Shown: positions 10,589 to 23,193, counted from the stretch's first letter. The stretch is DNA of 64,000 bases from Panopea generosa (GCA_029582155.1 CM055911.1:24443514-24507513), one strand, 5' to 3'. Translations and numbers: made by a program. Notes: a model not told the origin generated them from the letters alone.

Positions 10589-12319
10589 TTAGAAGAAGGA
10601 TCCAATACGAATGACAACACAACTGGCATTATTAGATGCCTGTACATTTGTGCCTGCCCCGTACGGAGAGTGGATATGTACGAGGTGTCCATTTCTTGAA
10701 GGGTTAGGACGCCATGTCCGTATCACTCCCTCTGTATTGTAGGCGTATACTACTCCACCAAACGGTTCGAGTGTACTTTGCGAGTTTCCATACCCGGGAA
10801 AACGATAGCCCTTATTTGGACCGTCATTGGCCTGCACGTACAGCGATAATAAATCGTTATTTAATATTGGCTTATTATTTGAGAAGTTCAAAATATTCAG
10901 AGTACCTTTAAATATGGTTGTTTTTGCTATTAGGGAATCTTGTGACCAGGCTAGGACTCTAATTTCTCCGTTCTTAGCGGCTAAGTAGCCATAAAACTTC
11001 ATTCCCCATCCATCATTTGAGCCAAATAATCTGTAATAAAGTACGTTTCCATCGTTTATTTGATTTTTATTGAGATATGAAGTCCACACCCTGACAGACT
11101 TATCGTTATATCCCCACGTGACGCCGCCTCCGTTTAGATAGTCTCGATGAAATATCGATGATCCTACACCCTCAGAGATCAGATAATGATCCGATGTTTT
11201 ACAACGTATCTGTACGTTGACAAGGGCCGGATAACCGTGTATACCATGTTTTATATCATTAAAAGACAACGACCTGTTAGTTACATCCAACTTGAGCCAA
11301 TCTGACTTAAAGTCTGGAGTAATAATATCCTTTGGTCCCCACACTTGAACACGAACCAATGCCTCGCCAGAGGTTTGATGATTGTCACCAATTCTTCTCG
11401 AGTCTTCTTCCCCGGTATGGATAACAGATCCGGTAGCTCCATTGTTGTTTATCTTTGGTGCGAACAAACGAACATGTCTTTCGTTATACAAAAAAACAAT
11501 GCCACCATATGTTCTCCCCGTGTCATCGTCACTTTGGAATGCAGAGTCTCCGTTAAAAATCCAGCCGGCATTTGGACCAGATGTCGGTTTTATTTGAACT
11601 CGAACTTTATACGGAATAGTTCCTAGCCCATGAGCAATGGAAAGTTCGGACAGTTTGGCATCTTGTGACTTCATCAAAGTCCACTCACTAACGAAACTCG
11701 GATTTCCAAGATTCTGTTGTTTAAGTCGTTTTTCAATGGCATTAAGTGATTGTGCTAGGTTCATTACAGAACCATTTAAACTTTTAATATAATTTTCATT
11801 TTTATCGAGTCGTCCTTCTGTGGAATGAAATGAAGCAGGTAACTCAGTACATATTTCGGTCATCTCGTTTTGCATGTTTTTCACACCAGTCACAGTTGAA
11901 TTGAGCTCCTTAATCCTCCGTTCATTAGTCACAGAACGTATCTTCTCTGCTTTAAAGGCTTCTTCTAAAATCGTATATCTTGTAAAGTTATTTGATATCT
12001 CTCCGGCCACTGGTCGGATCTTTTTTGAATTCGGTGTATTTAAACATGAACACGATTGTAATTGCTGATCTTGCAACGCAAGTTTTTCAGCGAGAGCTTG
12101 TACCTCGGATGTCATTTTCTGGTCTTGTGTTGCCAGTTTTTCACTGAGCACTTGTATCTGAGATGTCATTTCGATCCAAACTTTTTGTTTAATCATGTCA
12201 ATATCGGCACGGTTAAGTTTCTGCGTATTGCTTAGTTTGCGCAACATAGCGTGAACGTTTGTATTACACTCCGTGTATTTAATCACAAAGTAAAATATTA
12301 AATACAGAATAATCTTCAT
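10589..12319 (-). CDS. Secreted coiled-coil protein with three beta-rich repeats, copy B
   Basis: Paralogue of the copy A gene: 576 codons, same signal peptide, stalk and three C-terminal repeats. The ATG at 12,319 is chosen for the same reason (the upstream extension begins with TTG). A one-base length difference near the 3' end shifts the final residues to VVIRIGSFF, as in copy C. A cluster of replacements lies in the stalk (11,737-11,823). A minus-strand AATAAA at 10,246-10,241, about 340 bp after the stop, is a plausible polyadenylation signal. AT-rich TATA-like sequences lie about 50 and 85 bp before the ATG. Function unknown; most likely secreted. Confidence 0.85.
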   Translation of the reverse strand: MKIILYLIFYFVIKYTECNTNVHAMLRKLSNTQKLNRADIDMIKQKVWIEMTSQIQVLSEKLATQDQKMTSEVQALAEKLALQDQQLQSCSCLNTPNSKKIRPVAGEISNNFTRYTILEEAFKAEKIRSVTNERRIKELNSTVTGVKNMQNEMTEICTELPASFHSTEGRLDKNENYIKSLNGSVMNLAQSLNAIEKRLKQQNLGNPSFVSEWTLMKSQDAKLSELSIAHGLGTIPYKVRVQIKPTSGPNAGWIFNGDSAFQSDDDTGRTYGGIVFLYNERHVRLFAPKINNNGATGSVIHTGEEDSRRIGDNHQTSGEALVRVQVWGPKDIITPDFKSDWLKLDVTNRSLSFNDIKHGIHGYPALVNVQIRCKTSDHYLISEGVGSSIFHRDYLNGGGVTWGYNDKSVRVWTSYLNKNQINDGNVLYYRLFGSNDGWGMKFYGYLAAKNGEIRVLAWSQDSLIAKTTIFKGTLNILNFSNNKPILNNDLLSLYVQANDGPNKGYRFPGYGNSQSTLEPFGGVVYAYNTEGVIRTWRPNPSRNGHLVHIHSPYGAGTNVQASNNASCVVIRIGSFF

Positions 12320-12575
12320 TGTGGCTGATGTTTTCAAAACCAAATTGTCCTCTTAGTCGCGAATGCTAAATGTATATGCGCAGTTGTGCATACATCCATA
12401 TTTTAAAATACCACTTAGCCTAACTGCATCCTGTATGAAAATATGAACCGGATTTCGCATGATGGCAGTTTCAAGTAGTTGTTGTTTTTAAATACCGAGG
12501 GAATGTACCAAAATATAGTAATTGGTGTATTTGTATATGTAAAACGAGGTCATATGTTAGATTCAAACAGGATTA

Positions 12576-12795
12576 ATCAAACCCAGCTCGATCATTTGAT
12601 AACGTGTCTGGCTGCCAACTCAGTGGCCGTAAATTCGAATCCCCGACCGTCTCTGGTATGATTAGCTATAATGTTATTCTGTGACCATATGTTTCCTACA
12701 TCTGGATATGTGAGGAAGTAGTCATCGATTTGTAGCTATAAGATGTGTCTAGTACTAGTTAAAACACTAACTGCCATATAAAAACGGCAAGATGT
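12576..12795 (+). mobile_element. tRNA-derived SINE-like element upstream of gene copy B
   Basis: Orthologous to the copy A element; it retains the ccatataaaaacggc stretch near its end. Divergent head: the A box reads AGCTCGATCATTTGATAA. Confidence 0.5.
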
Positions 12796-12976
12796 AGTAC
12801 ATGTTCAAAATTTCACAGGCATCAATTCATTGCTTTTGTTAGAATGTTGCATACTACTAGATTATTGATAAAACAATTGATTGGCAAACATATAATTTCA
12901 AAAAAGTGCTTGTTTGAAAAAGAAGTTTAACTCCAACTGCCAAGAGATGCACACTTTACACATGGATCTGTGTGTT

Positions 12977-13552
12977 CACCGTCAGCAGATAGCCTAGTGT
13001 AGCGCTGTAATTCACCGTCAGCAGATAGTCTGGTGTAGCGCTGTAATTCACTATCAGCAGATAGCCTGGTGTAGCGCTGTAATTCACCGTCAGCAGATAG
13101 CCTGGTGTAGCGCTGTAATTCACCATCAGCAGATAGCCTGGTGTAGCGCTGTAATTCACCGTCAGCAGATAGCCTGGTGTAGCGCTGTAATTCACCATCA
13201 GCAGATAGCCTGGTGTAGCGCTGTAATTCACCATCAGCAGATAGCCTAGTGTAGCGCTGTAATTCACCATCAGCAGATAGCATAGTGTAGCGTTGTAATT
13301 CACCATCAGCAGATAGCCTGGTGTAGCGCTGTAATTCACCATCAGCAGATAGCCTGGTGTAGCGCTGTAATTCACCATAAGCAGATATCCTAGTGTAGCG
13401 CTGTAATTCACCGTCAGCAGATAGCCTAGTGTAGCGCTGTAATTCACCGTCAGCAGATAGCCTGGTGTTGCGTTGTAATTCACTATCAGCAGATAGCCTA
13501 GTGTAGCGCTGTAATTCATCATCAGCAGATAGCCAAGTGTAGCGCTGTAATT
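12977..13552. repeat. 36-bp minisatellite, 16 units (copy B)
   Basis: Exactly 576 bp, 16 units of the same 36-bp repeat at the orthologous site. Most units here carry the cgct variant, unlike copy A, where cgtt variants dominate the left half. Two minus-strand frames are open throughout. Confidence 0.97.
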
Positions 13553-15310
13553 TGATAGTCTCCTCTTACAAATATGTACTAGCATGACAGTAAAAGTTTA
13601 ACCGCAGAGCAGATCATATGATAAGTTGCACGGACCGCCTTTATATAATAAGACTTCATGTAAACAAACAGTTTGATTTTAAGGGAATCCACTCTTTCAT
13701 CGAAATATATAAAAATGGTTGTTGTTATCGCCCTTACCTAGACACGGACTGTAAGGGACGCCTATCAGTAGCCCTTTATAATGGTATCAATGGCAAATTA
13801 TGCATAATGTGTTTAATCAAATACTATTTACTTGTGTATGACTATACATCAATGTGCAAATCCTGATAAAAATCAGTGAATTATATTTTATATAATATAT
13901 ACCCGCCGCAAAAGGATAGACCATGACATTTTCAAGGAAGAATCTCAATATTCGAGGGAATCATACAACACAGAGACACATTCTTTTTAATGGCTGGTCA
14001 ACAACTTTGTTATACTGCCATACATTTCCTACCTCTGAATATGTAGGTAAGCAGTCAGCGACATGCAGATATAAGTTGTATTTAGTACTGATTACGTGCG
14101 CCGTTATATAACTGAAATGCTGTTGGAAAAGGCGAAACATTCAGATCTTAATTATCCATTACATTGTAGGATTTGGAATTGAATATTGATATTGATATGT
14201 TTCGGACTGTATTGTCAACAAAATGGCGTCTTATAGAACCCATATTTAATACATCCGTTTTATTTATTTATTTCGTTTCTTTATTATATTCTGCGGTCAT
14301 AGCGTGATTTTAGCCTAAATTGATATATTTCGCACAGACTATTTTTTTTTTTTTTCAAAATAGGAAACATATTCTCAAAAAAGTGATTCTCAATCCTGAA
14401 TTCCCGTCATTTATAACGAATTGTTCGAAAATGGAATACCACCTAAGTCGGATCTAGGCCGCTTCAGACGTGTTGCGTATTTTATGTTAACACAGAATTG
14501 ATGGTGCTGGAGTAATATCACTTCCGATTCATCGCTCGGTGTTTTCCGTATAACTTGGCTGTCGTAGGTAAAATTCCGAACTACCAAGTTCCGACTTGTC
14601 CGAATATACAAATGACTTTGATTGGTCATGGTAAAATGACGATTTATTCTCTTTCGTTATTGAGGTTATCTGAAAATGTACCATTTATTTCTGAGTAATG
14701 TGATAAGATATCAAGTACATTCGTGTGCATTTATCATTTAATTTATAATACTCGTTGGCTAAAATGGTATAATGCTATGCAGAGCCTCGCATAATGTATG
14801 TTTTACAAACTCGTTTAATAAAGTCAGTAATAAATGGGCACTCATATAAGATTCTCTTGATATATCGTAAACAAACGCATTAGGATAGTCTGTGAATTTT
14901 TCTTGAACGCGTTCTTGTCTTGGTTTCCAAGTGACCCGTTTTAGTCATTTTAGTAAATGAATGCCAGAAAGGACCTTTGGTTTGCCTTAGTTTTGTATAT
15001 GAAAACCATTTTCTGATGTTAATTACAAGTAACAGATATGTTTTAAGAACCGTATAATATTTTGAGAATTTCAAGCTGTTTGTTAATAGATAAATGGCAG
15101 TTTCAATATCACACACTTTTCATTGTTTTAATTTCCATTGCCAGTTCATGAATAACGTTCATAATTGATATATGTTTATTTGTATGGCTAGGGAGTGTGC
15201 GTAATGCGAATATGTATTGGTCTTAATTACATGTTACCATACATTTTGTGTAATACACTTTCAAGCGTGTGTTATTGTTTCATTTCTTTGTTTTGTTTTA
15301 AATTTATTTT

Positions 15311-15390
15311 ACTGGAGTCTGGTTAGCTCAGTCTATAACGCGTTTGATTTTCAATCTTGGGCTCAAGTTCCGCCTTGCCAGTTGCCCCTG
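15311..15390 (+). mobile_element. tRNA-like sequence (copy B)
   Basis: Same element as at 5,050 with tctggttagctcagtctata and a shortened T-arm region; shares these changes with copy C and not A. Confidence 0.42.
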
Positions 15391-15906
15391 TCAAATTTAA
15401 CGATTGGCAATGAACTGTGTTATCCTAAAATTCAAAGTTCTCTGTTGTTTGTGTGCGATCGTATAAACCATATTACATGTTTGTGTACCATCTTAACATT
15501 TGTAAACATAGAAATAATGATGTTAATTTCGACATTTAAATACTTAGTATATTACCTTATTTCTTTTACAATCTAAATATTGTATATTTTCATCAAGAAA
15601 ACAGTTTATCAAAATCCCATTTTGAATTTTGATAGTATGAGCAGATAATTTAATTCTAGTTACAAACAATCTTTATCGTTTTGGAGAATATCTGAATATT
15701 GCTCAAATGCAAAACTGTTTTACAAATACTTCTTCAATAACATGACTATTGTTAACTGTACCATACCATTCTTGAATAAAACACCCAGTTCCACGTTTTT
15801 TTCAATATACATGGAAATGTTGTTTGTTTATCAATCGAAGCATTATCTGTTAATACGTACGATATAACTTCTAAACATGAGAAACCCATTTTATACATCA
15901 GTTGCA

Positions 15907-16323
15907 GCCCGTGTTGTTCCGGCTAAGAATAGAATCACTTTCGATCTCTGCAGAGGGGTAGGAATCCTCCGAATGGGTGTCATGTTCATTTTATCATTTT
16001 TTGTTATGTTCACTATTGTGGTTAAATTATCAACCACTGTGTGGCTCCAGGGAGCCATGAGTGATGGCAAGAATCACTGTGGCTTATGCATGTCGTAAGA
16101 AGCGACAAATTGAGTAATACGATAGAATTTGCTGAAACTCTGCAGTTCTGCAGGTAATAAGGTTCTAGGTTCATTCTGCATATATATTTGTTGATGTATG
16201 TTTTTTTTAATCGGTATGTTAATTTGTTGTTTTTGTACATGTAGAGTGAACCTGGAATCTTCCTTCCTGTTGGCGTCGAATAACCTATTATGTGGTGGTA
16301 CGCCGTAAAACCCTATTCATTCA
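15907..16323 (+). mobile_element. SINE of about 417 bp with target-site duplications (copy B)
   Basis: Identical in layout to the copy A element at offset 10,254, including the one-mismatch duplication of the flanks. Confidence 0.7.
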
Positions 16324-16383
16324 TTATACATCTGTTGCTCTCTCACTTAAAACCTTGTTGATGTAATTTACGTATAATGATAT

Positions 16384-17154
16384 TGCCAGTATTATGAACA
16401 TGTTTACAGGTACGTTCCGGTAATAACAATATTTTACAGGTACCAGGTACATCCCCAATACAACATATTTCACAGGTGCATACCTCCTATAGCTTGTATT
16501 ATAGGTACGTAACTCAAACAGCATCTTTTACAAATATGTTCCTCTAACAGCATGTTTTACAGGTATGTACCTCAAACAGCATGTTTTACAAATATGTATC
16601 TCTAACAGCATGTTTTACAGGTATGTACCTCAAACAGCATGTTTTGCAGATATGTACCTCTAACAGCATGTTTTACAGATATGTACCTCTAACAGCATGT
16701 TTTACAGACAGCATGTTTTACAGATATGTACCTCTAACAGCATGTTTTACAGATATGTACCTCTAATAGCATGCTTTACAGATGTGTACCTCTAACAGCA
16801 TGTTTTACAGATATGTACCTCTAACAGCATGTTTTATAGATATGTACCTCTAATAGCATGCTTTACAGATGTGTACCTCTAACAGCATGCTTTACATATA
16901 TGGACCTCTAACAGCATGTTTTACAGATATGTACGTCTACCAGCATGTTTTACAGATATGTTCCTCTAACAGCATGTTTTACAGATATGTACCTCTAACA
17001 ACATGTTTTACAGATTCTAACAGCATGTTTTACAGATATGTACCTCTGACAGCATGTTTTACAGATATGTACCTCTAACAGCATGTTTTTACAGATATGT
17101 ACTACTAATATGTACCTCTAATATCATGCTTTTAAAGTACGTATCTCTTACTGC
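16384..17154. repeat. 29-bp minisatellite array (copy B)
   Basis: Almost identical to the copy A array, including the irregular partial units, at offset 10,254. Confidence 0.95.
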
Positions 17155-18363
17155 AAGTATAAATGCTTCAAATACATAGTTCAGGGCTGCAGCCATACTT
17201 AGGCAAACGGAGGTACTTACCTACTGTAGAATTAGTGGAGGTTTACATGTTTATTAGTGCTTTTATAAAACTAATAAAGTTTACCCCAAAATATGAATTA
17301 ATCTTGCAAAAATATGACACATCACATATACTATTTTCAAAATGAATGTATCGTAATACCCAGGGTATACTTGTTTTGCAGTGTATTAGCAAGAGTTGAT
17401 ATGTACTGTTATGTCGGGTCTTAAACGTCACCATTGTGCTCAAGATAATAGTGTAAAAATGAGTAATTTATAAAATTCAGTTTGTGTTATATATTTAAAA
17501 TGTCTCTGAAATATCAGAAAAATGCAGGAAATGCATGCTAGGAGCTAAATATTTTTTCGTGGCAGCATGTCCCTGGAGCCCCTAGCAAAGTTGGAATTGT
17601 GCCTCCTGTAAAATCAAACTTTGGCAACGGCCCTGATATCCATTGAATCAATGTTTTTCTGTCGTAACCACGTGTAATTATTTAGCCTACAGGGTGGTAA
17701 AAAATTTGTAACATCTGTTAACTTTGTAACTGACAAGTCAATCTTGTCAATTGCATATTAATTATGCAAAAGTTTCAATAAAATTTCAGACGAGATGGAG
17801 ACACTGGATGGCAATAAAAAAAACAACAGAAACGGCATGTTTTGAGCCAAATGATGATTATTTAATATATCTCACATACAATAGTCAATAAAGTTGCAGT
17901 CGTACACTTGATTACTTGCATATCTAAATAATTTGAAAATGATAAAATTTGAAGAATATTTTAAATAATATATATTTAAAAACATTATTATTATTATCAT
18001 CAGGTATTATCATACCTGAGCCGCTATTTACGGAAGATCTATTAAAAATATACATATCACCATTTTAAAAGTTAAATTCGAAAAATAATGCATCATGTAT
18101 GTACATGAAGCATAAACTGAATATATTAGATGAAACCTGTATTACTACTGTCAATAAATTAGATAATTGTTACTAAGTTGTGACTACAGACTTTCTCAAC
18201 ACTCTGTAAACAGAAAAAACAAATATTGAAATAAATGGCTACATGCATATTATAATATACATTCTCGAATGTCAAATATGAATCTTATTATTTCGATATG
18301 TATTAAATAAATGTTAATACTTTGTTCCACCGATATGCACTTTTTTGATGAATTTAATTGCAT

Positions 18364-19562
18364 GTTGGATATCTTTTTAATGTCTGTTTAATAGTTGAAC
18401 GTCTCTTTAAGGTCTGTTTGTATAGCTGAATGAATCCTTAATGTCTGTTTTTATAGTTGAATATCTGTTTAAGGTCTATTTGTATAGTTGAATGTCTGTT
18501 TAAGGTATGTTTATATTGCTGAATGTCTGCTTAATGTCTGTTTGTATAGTTGAATGTCTGTTTAAGGTCTGTTTGTATAATTGAATGTCTGTTTAAGGTA
18601 TGTTTGTATAGCTGAATATCTGCTTAATGTCTGTTTGTATAGCTGAATGTCTGATTAATGTCTGTTTGTATAGCTGAATGTCTGTTAAAGGTCTGTTTGT
18701 ATAGCTGAATCCCTGATTAATGTCTGTTTGTATAGATGAATGTCTGTTTAAGGTCTGTGTGTATAGCTGAATGCCTGATTAATGCCTGTTTGTATAGTTG
18801 AATGTCTGTTTAATGTCTGTTTAATACTTGAATGTCTCTTTAAGGTTTGTTTGTGTAGTTGAATGTCTCCTTAATGTCTGTTTTTTATAGTTGAATGTCT
18901 GTTTTGACGTCTGTTTGTATAGTTAAATGTCTGTTTAAGGTATTTTTGTATACCTGAATGTCTGTTTAATGTCTATTTGCATAGTTGAATGACTGTTTGT
19001 ATAGTTGACTGTCTGTTTAAGGTTTTTTGTATAGCTGAATGTCTGCTTAATGTCTGTTTGTATAGTTTAATGTCTGTTTAAGGTCTGTTTGTATAGTTGA
19101 ATGTCTGTTTCAAGTATGTTTGTTTAGCTTAATGTCTGCTTAATGTCTGTTTGTATAGTTTAATGTCTGTTTAACGGTTTTTTTGTATTCTTGAATGTTT
19201 GATTAATGTCTGTTTGTATAGTTGAATGTCTGTTAAGGTATGTTTGTATAGCTGAATGTCTGCTTCGTGTCTGTTTGTATAGTTGAATGTCTGTTTAAGA
19301 TATGTTTGTATAGCTGAATACCTGCTCAATTTCTGTTTGTTTAATTGAATATCTGTTTAATGTATGTTTGTATAGCTGAATGTCTGCTTAATGTCTGTTT
19401 GTATAGTTGGATATCTGTTTAAGATATGTTTGTATAGCTGAATGTCTGCTAAATTTCTGTTTGTTTAGTTGAATATCTGTTTTAGGTCTGTTTGTATAGT
19501 TGAATGTCTGTATAAGGTCTGTTTGTATAGTTGAATGTCTGTTTAAGGTGTGTTTGTATAAT
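18364..19562. repeat. 31-bp minisatellite array (copy B)
   Basis: Same array as copy A at offset 10,254 with only a few substitutions. Confidence 0.94.
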
Positions 19563-19699
19563 GGATGTGTCTTTTACTTTAAATACGGTTAAATGTCGGA
19601 CAGAAGAAAGTCTAAAGCCTAGAGCTAAAAACATTAACAAACACAGCAGCAAAATAGTACAGACATAACACACTTTTAAAATCATAGTATGTACACGTA

Positions 19700-19903
19700 C
19701 AGTAGGACTTCGTTGGCTCGAAAACGGATGGCTTGAACAGCATATATAGATTGAACAACTTATCTGGTCCTGGCAGAATTCCTATTTTGATGTATATACA
19801 TGTATGGTATAATGTTGAATAATGCTTAGCTCGAACAAACCTTAACTCGAACTATATATATTTTGTCCAGAACAGTCGGGTTCGAGCCATCGAAGTTCTT
19901 CTG
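19700..19903. mobile_element. pogo/mariner-like MITE, 204 bp (copy B)
   Basis: Same element and TA flanks as copy A, at offset 10,254. Confidence 0.82.
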
Positions 19904-20842
19904 TATGTTAAAATATGAGAATACGGTCATGGTTCATCACCTAGGAGGGTTAGCAGTAAACCGTTTAAACCTGGGTAACTGGGGCATAAGAACTCGTTCA
20001 TGTCTCCGTCATCAATATCATAACACGTGACTGAGATTGACCTCCGTCCTCTTCCAAATGCGACAACATGTACGTGTGTGTGATGTAAAACACCGAAATG
20101 CTTAAAATGGCTATTCTTAAATACACGTATAACTAAAATATCACGAAATTAAAATATAATTTTACTGTTATGTCTCGTACATTTATATTCGTATATGTTT
20201 TACAATTACTTTATTTGGTAGCATTGACATCTATCCTTATAACAGCAGCTTCTTGTATGATATATATTTTACAAACAAATACGTAGTACATGTATTTTTA
20301 TTATTCAGATATATTTTTATACAAGCTGTAAACCTCTTTTTCGTAAATCAAAGGTCTTAGATACATAGCTGTGCTCCACAATTACTCTCAAAACAGTTAG
20401 TTCACGTGTTGAACCCACGTGACTCAATGCTTTGGCGTGGTGTAAAAAGCGGAGGAAATATGACCACCATTTCAAGTAACGTTTTACAGAAAACTTTATT
20501 AACAGTTCGTGATTTTTTTTCACTAATCACAGACCAACATTCTCTCTTTGTTGAGATGAGCCATCTGTTTAATAAATATTCAATGCAAAAAAAGTGCAAC
20601 GGTGTATATTTTGTAAACTGCACCACTCCATAACATAATTGTTTAAAATGAAAACGCAACGTTCTTATTTTGTATCGTGAAGTTTCATGAAATAGTAAAA
20701 AAGATCTCTGGAAAATGTTACCTGAAGAGAACACTTTTTCTCAAATTGTTTAACATTACACCATAGCATTGGGTCACGTGGGTTTGCCACCGTCACGTGG
20801 GTTCACCACCGTGTAGCTATATTCTGGAGGCTGATGTGTCAA

Positions 20843-22573
20843 TTAGAAGAAGGATCCAATACGAATGACAACACAACTGGCATTATTAGATGCCTGTACA
20901 TTTGTGCCTGCCCCGTACGGAGAGTGGATATGTACGAGGTGTCCATTTCTTGAAGGGTTAGGACGCCATGTCCGTATCACTCCCTCTGTATTGTAGGCGT
21001 ATACTACCCCACCAAACGGTTCGAGTGTACTTTGCGAGTTTCCATACCCGGGAAAACGATAGCCCTTATTTGGACCGTCATTGGCCTGCACGTACAGCGA
21101 TAATAAATCGCTATCTAATATTGGCCTATTGTTTGAGAAGTTCAAAATATTCAGAGTACCTTTAAATATGGTTGTTTTTGCTATTAGGGAATCTTGTGAC
21201 CAGGCTAGGACTCTAATTTCTCCGTTCTTAGCGGCTAAGTAGCCATAAAACTTCATTCCCCATCCATCATTTGAGCCAAATAATCTGTAATAAAATACGT
21301 TTCCATCGTTTATTTGATTTTTATTGAGATATGAAGTCCACACCCTGACAGACTTATCGTTATATCCCCACGTGACGCCGCCTCCGTTTAGATAGTCTCG
21401 ATGGAATATCGATGATCCTACACCCTCAGAGATCAGATAATGATCCGATGTTTTACAACGTATCTGTACGTTGACAAGGGCCGGATAACCGTGTATACCA
21501 TGTTTTATATCATTAAAAGACAACGACCTGTTAGTTACATCCAACTTGAGCCAATCTGACTTAAAGTCTGGAGTAATAATATCCTTTGGTCCCCACACTT
21601 GAACACGAACCAATGCCTCGCCAGAGGTTTGATGATTGTCACCAATTCTTCTCGAGTCTTCTTCCCCGGTATGGATAACAGATCCGGTAGCTCCATTGTT
21701 GTTTTTCTTTGGTGCAAACAAACGAACAAGTCTTTCGTTATACAAATAAACAATGCCACCATATGTCCTCCCCGTGTCATCGTCACTTTGGAATGCAGAG
21801 TCTCCGTTAAAAATCCAGCCGGCATTAGGACCAGATGTTGGTTTTATTTGAACTCGAACTTTATACGGAATAGTTCCTAGCCCATGAGCAATGGAAAGTT
21901 CGGAAAGTTTGGCATCTTGTGACTTCATCAAAGTCCACTTACTAACGAAACTAGGATTTCCAAGATTCTGTTGTTTAAGTCGTTTTTCAATTTCATGAAG
22001 TGATTGTGCCAGGTTTGTTACTGAACCATTTATATTTTCAATATCATTTTCATTTTTATTGAGTCGTCCTTCTGCGGAATGAAATGAAGCAGGTAACTCA
22101 GTACATATTTCGGTCATCTCGTTTTGCATGTTTTTCACACCAGTCACAGTTGAATTGAGCTCCTTAATCCTCCGTTCATTAGTCACAGAGCGTATCTTCT
22201 CTGCTTTAAAGGCTTCTTCTAAAATCGTATATCTTGTAAAGTTATTTGATATCTCCCCGGCCACTGGTCGGATCTTTTTTGAATTCGCTGTATTTAAACA
22301 TGAACACGATTGTAATTGCTGATCTTGCAACGCAAGTTTTTCAGCGAGTGCTTGTACCTCGGATGTCATTTTCTGGTCTTGTGTTGCCAGTTTTTCACTG
22401 AGCACTTGTATCTGAGATGTTATTTCGATCCAAACTTTTTGTTTAATCATGTCAATATCGGCACGGTTAAGTTTCTGCGTATTGCTCAGTTTGCGCAACA
22501 TAGCGTGAACGTTTGTATTACACTCCGTGTATTGAATCACAAAGTAAAATATTAAATACAGAATAATCTTCAT
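20843..22573 (-). CDS. Secreted coiled-coil protein with three beta-rich repeats, copy C
   Basis: Third intact paralogue, 576 codons, at a constant offset of 10,254 from copy B. It shares the signal peptide starting at the ATG at 22,573, the glutamine- and lysine-rich stalk with N-glycosylation sequons, and three C-terminal repeats. It ends VVIRIGSFF like copy B, but in the stalk (residues equivalent to SAEGRLNKNEN) it agrees with copy A. A candidate AATAAA lies on the minus strand at 20,500-20,495. The retained frame in three copies that have drifted at many sites suggests functional constraint. I cannot assign a family name; a lectin-like or matrix role is only a possibility. Confidence 0.85.
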   Translation of the reverse strand: MKIILYLIFYFVIQYTECNTNVHAMLRKLSNTQKLNRADIDMIKQKVWIEITSQIQVLSEKLATQDQKMTSEVQALAEKLALQDQQLQSCSCLNTANSKKIRPVAGEISNNFTRYTILEEAFKAEKIRSVTNERRIKELNSTVTGVKNMQNEMTEICTELPASFHSAEGRLNKNENDIENINGSVTNLAQSLHEIEKRLKQQNLGNPSFVSKWTLMKSQDAKLSELSIAHGLGTIPYKVRVQIKPTSGPNAGWIFNGDSAFQSDDDTGRTYGGIVYLYNERLVRLFAPKKNNNGATGSVIHTGEEDSRRIGDNHQTSGEALVRVQVWGPKDIITPDFKSDWLKLDVTNRSLSFNDIKHGIHGYPALVNVQIRCKTSDHYLISEGVGSSIFHRDYLNGGGVTWGYNDKSVRVWTSYLNKNQINDGNVFYYRLFGSNDGWGMKFYGYLAAKNGEIRVLAWSQDSLIAKTTIFKGTLNILNFSNNRPILDSDLLSLYVQANDGPNKGYRFPGYGNSQSTLEPFGGVVYAYNTEGVIRTWRPNPSRNGHLVHIHSPYGAGTNVQASNNASCVVIRIGSFF

Positions 22574-22829
22574 TGTGGCTGATGTTTTCAAAACCAAATT
22601 GTCCTCTTAGTCGCGAATGCTAAATGTATATGCGCAGTTGTGTATACATCCATATTTTAAAATACCACTTAGCCTAACTGCATCCTGTATGAAAATATGA
22701 ACCGGATTTCGCATGATGGCAGTTTCAAGTAGTTGTTGTTTTTAAATACCGAGGGAATGTACCAAAATATAGTAATTGGTGTATTTGTATATGTAAAACG
22801 AGGTCATATGTTAGATTCAAACAGGATTA

Positions 22830-23049
22830 ATCGAACCCAGCTCGATCATTTGATAACGTGTCTGACTGCCAACTCAGTGGCCATGAATTCGAATCCCCAG
22901 TCGTCTCTGGTATGATTAGCTATAACGTTATTCTGTGGCCATATGTTTCCTACATCTGAATATGTGAGGAAGTAGTCATCGATTTGTAGCTATAAGATGT
23001 GTCTAGTACTGGTTAAAGCACTAACTGCCATATAAAAACGGCAAGATGT
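22830..23049 (+). mobile_element. tRNA-derived SINE-like element upstream of gene copy C
   Basis: Same element as in copy B with a few substitutions (B box region gaattcgaatcccca). It lies about 260 bp upstream of the copy C start codon. Confidence 0.5.
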
Positions 23050-23193
23050 CGTACATGTTCAAAATTTCACAGGAATCAGTTCATTGTTTTTGTTAGAATG
23101 TTGCATACTACTAGATTATTGATAAAACAATTGATAGGCATGTTTAACTCCAACTGCCAAGAGATGCACACTTTACACATGGATCTGTGTGTT

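Larger units (their letters stand above)
10079..20332. repeat. Tandem unit copy B
   Basis: Complete second unit, 10,254 bp when phased on the 3' flank of the gene. Its first 2.8 kb (gene and upstream flank) matches copy C at offset 10,254, and its last 4.7 kb matches copy A at the same offset. The middle segment (about 12,900-15,670) is a patchwork with some variants shared with A and others with C. This mosaic indicates recent unequal exchange or conversion on top of an older duplication. Confidence 0.93.

Noticed and set aside
11345-11626. Plus-strand frame opposite the secreted-protein genes, conserved in all copies
   Set aside because: Antisense shadow of the minus-strand coding sequence.
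12927-13585. Long minus-strand frames in the copy B minisatellite
   Set aside because: A 36-bp period keeps frames open automatically; two different frames are open at once and no start or splice context is seen.
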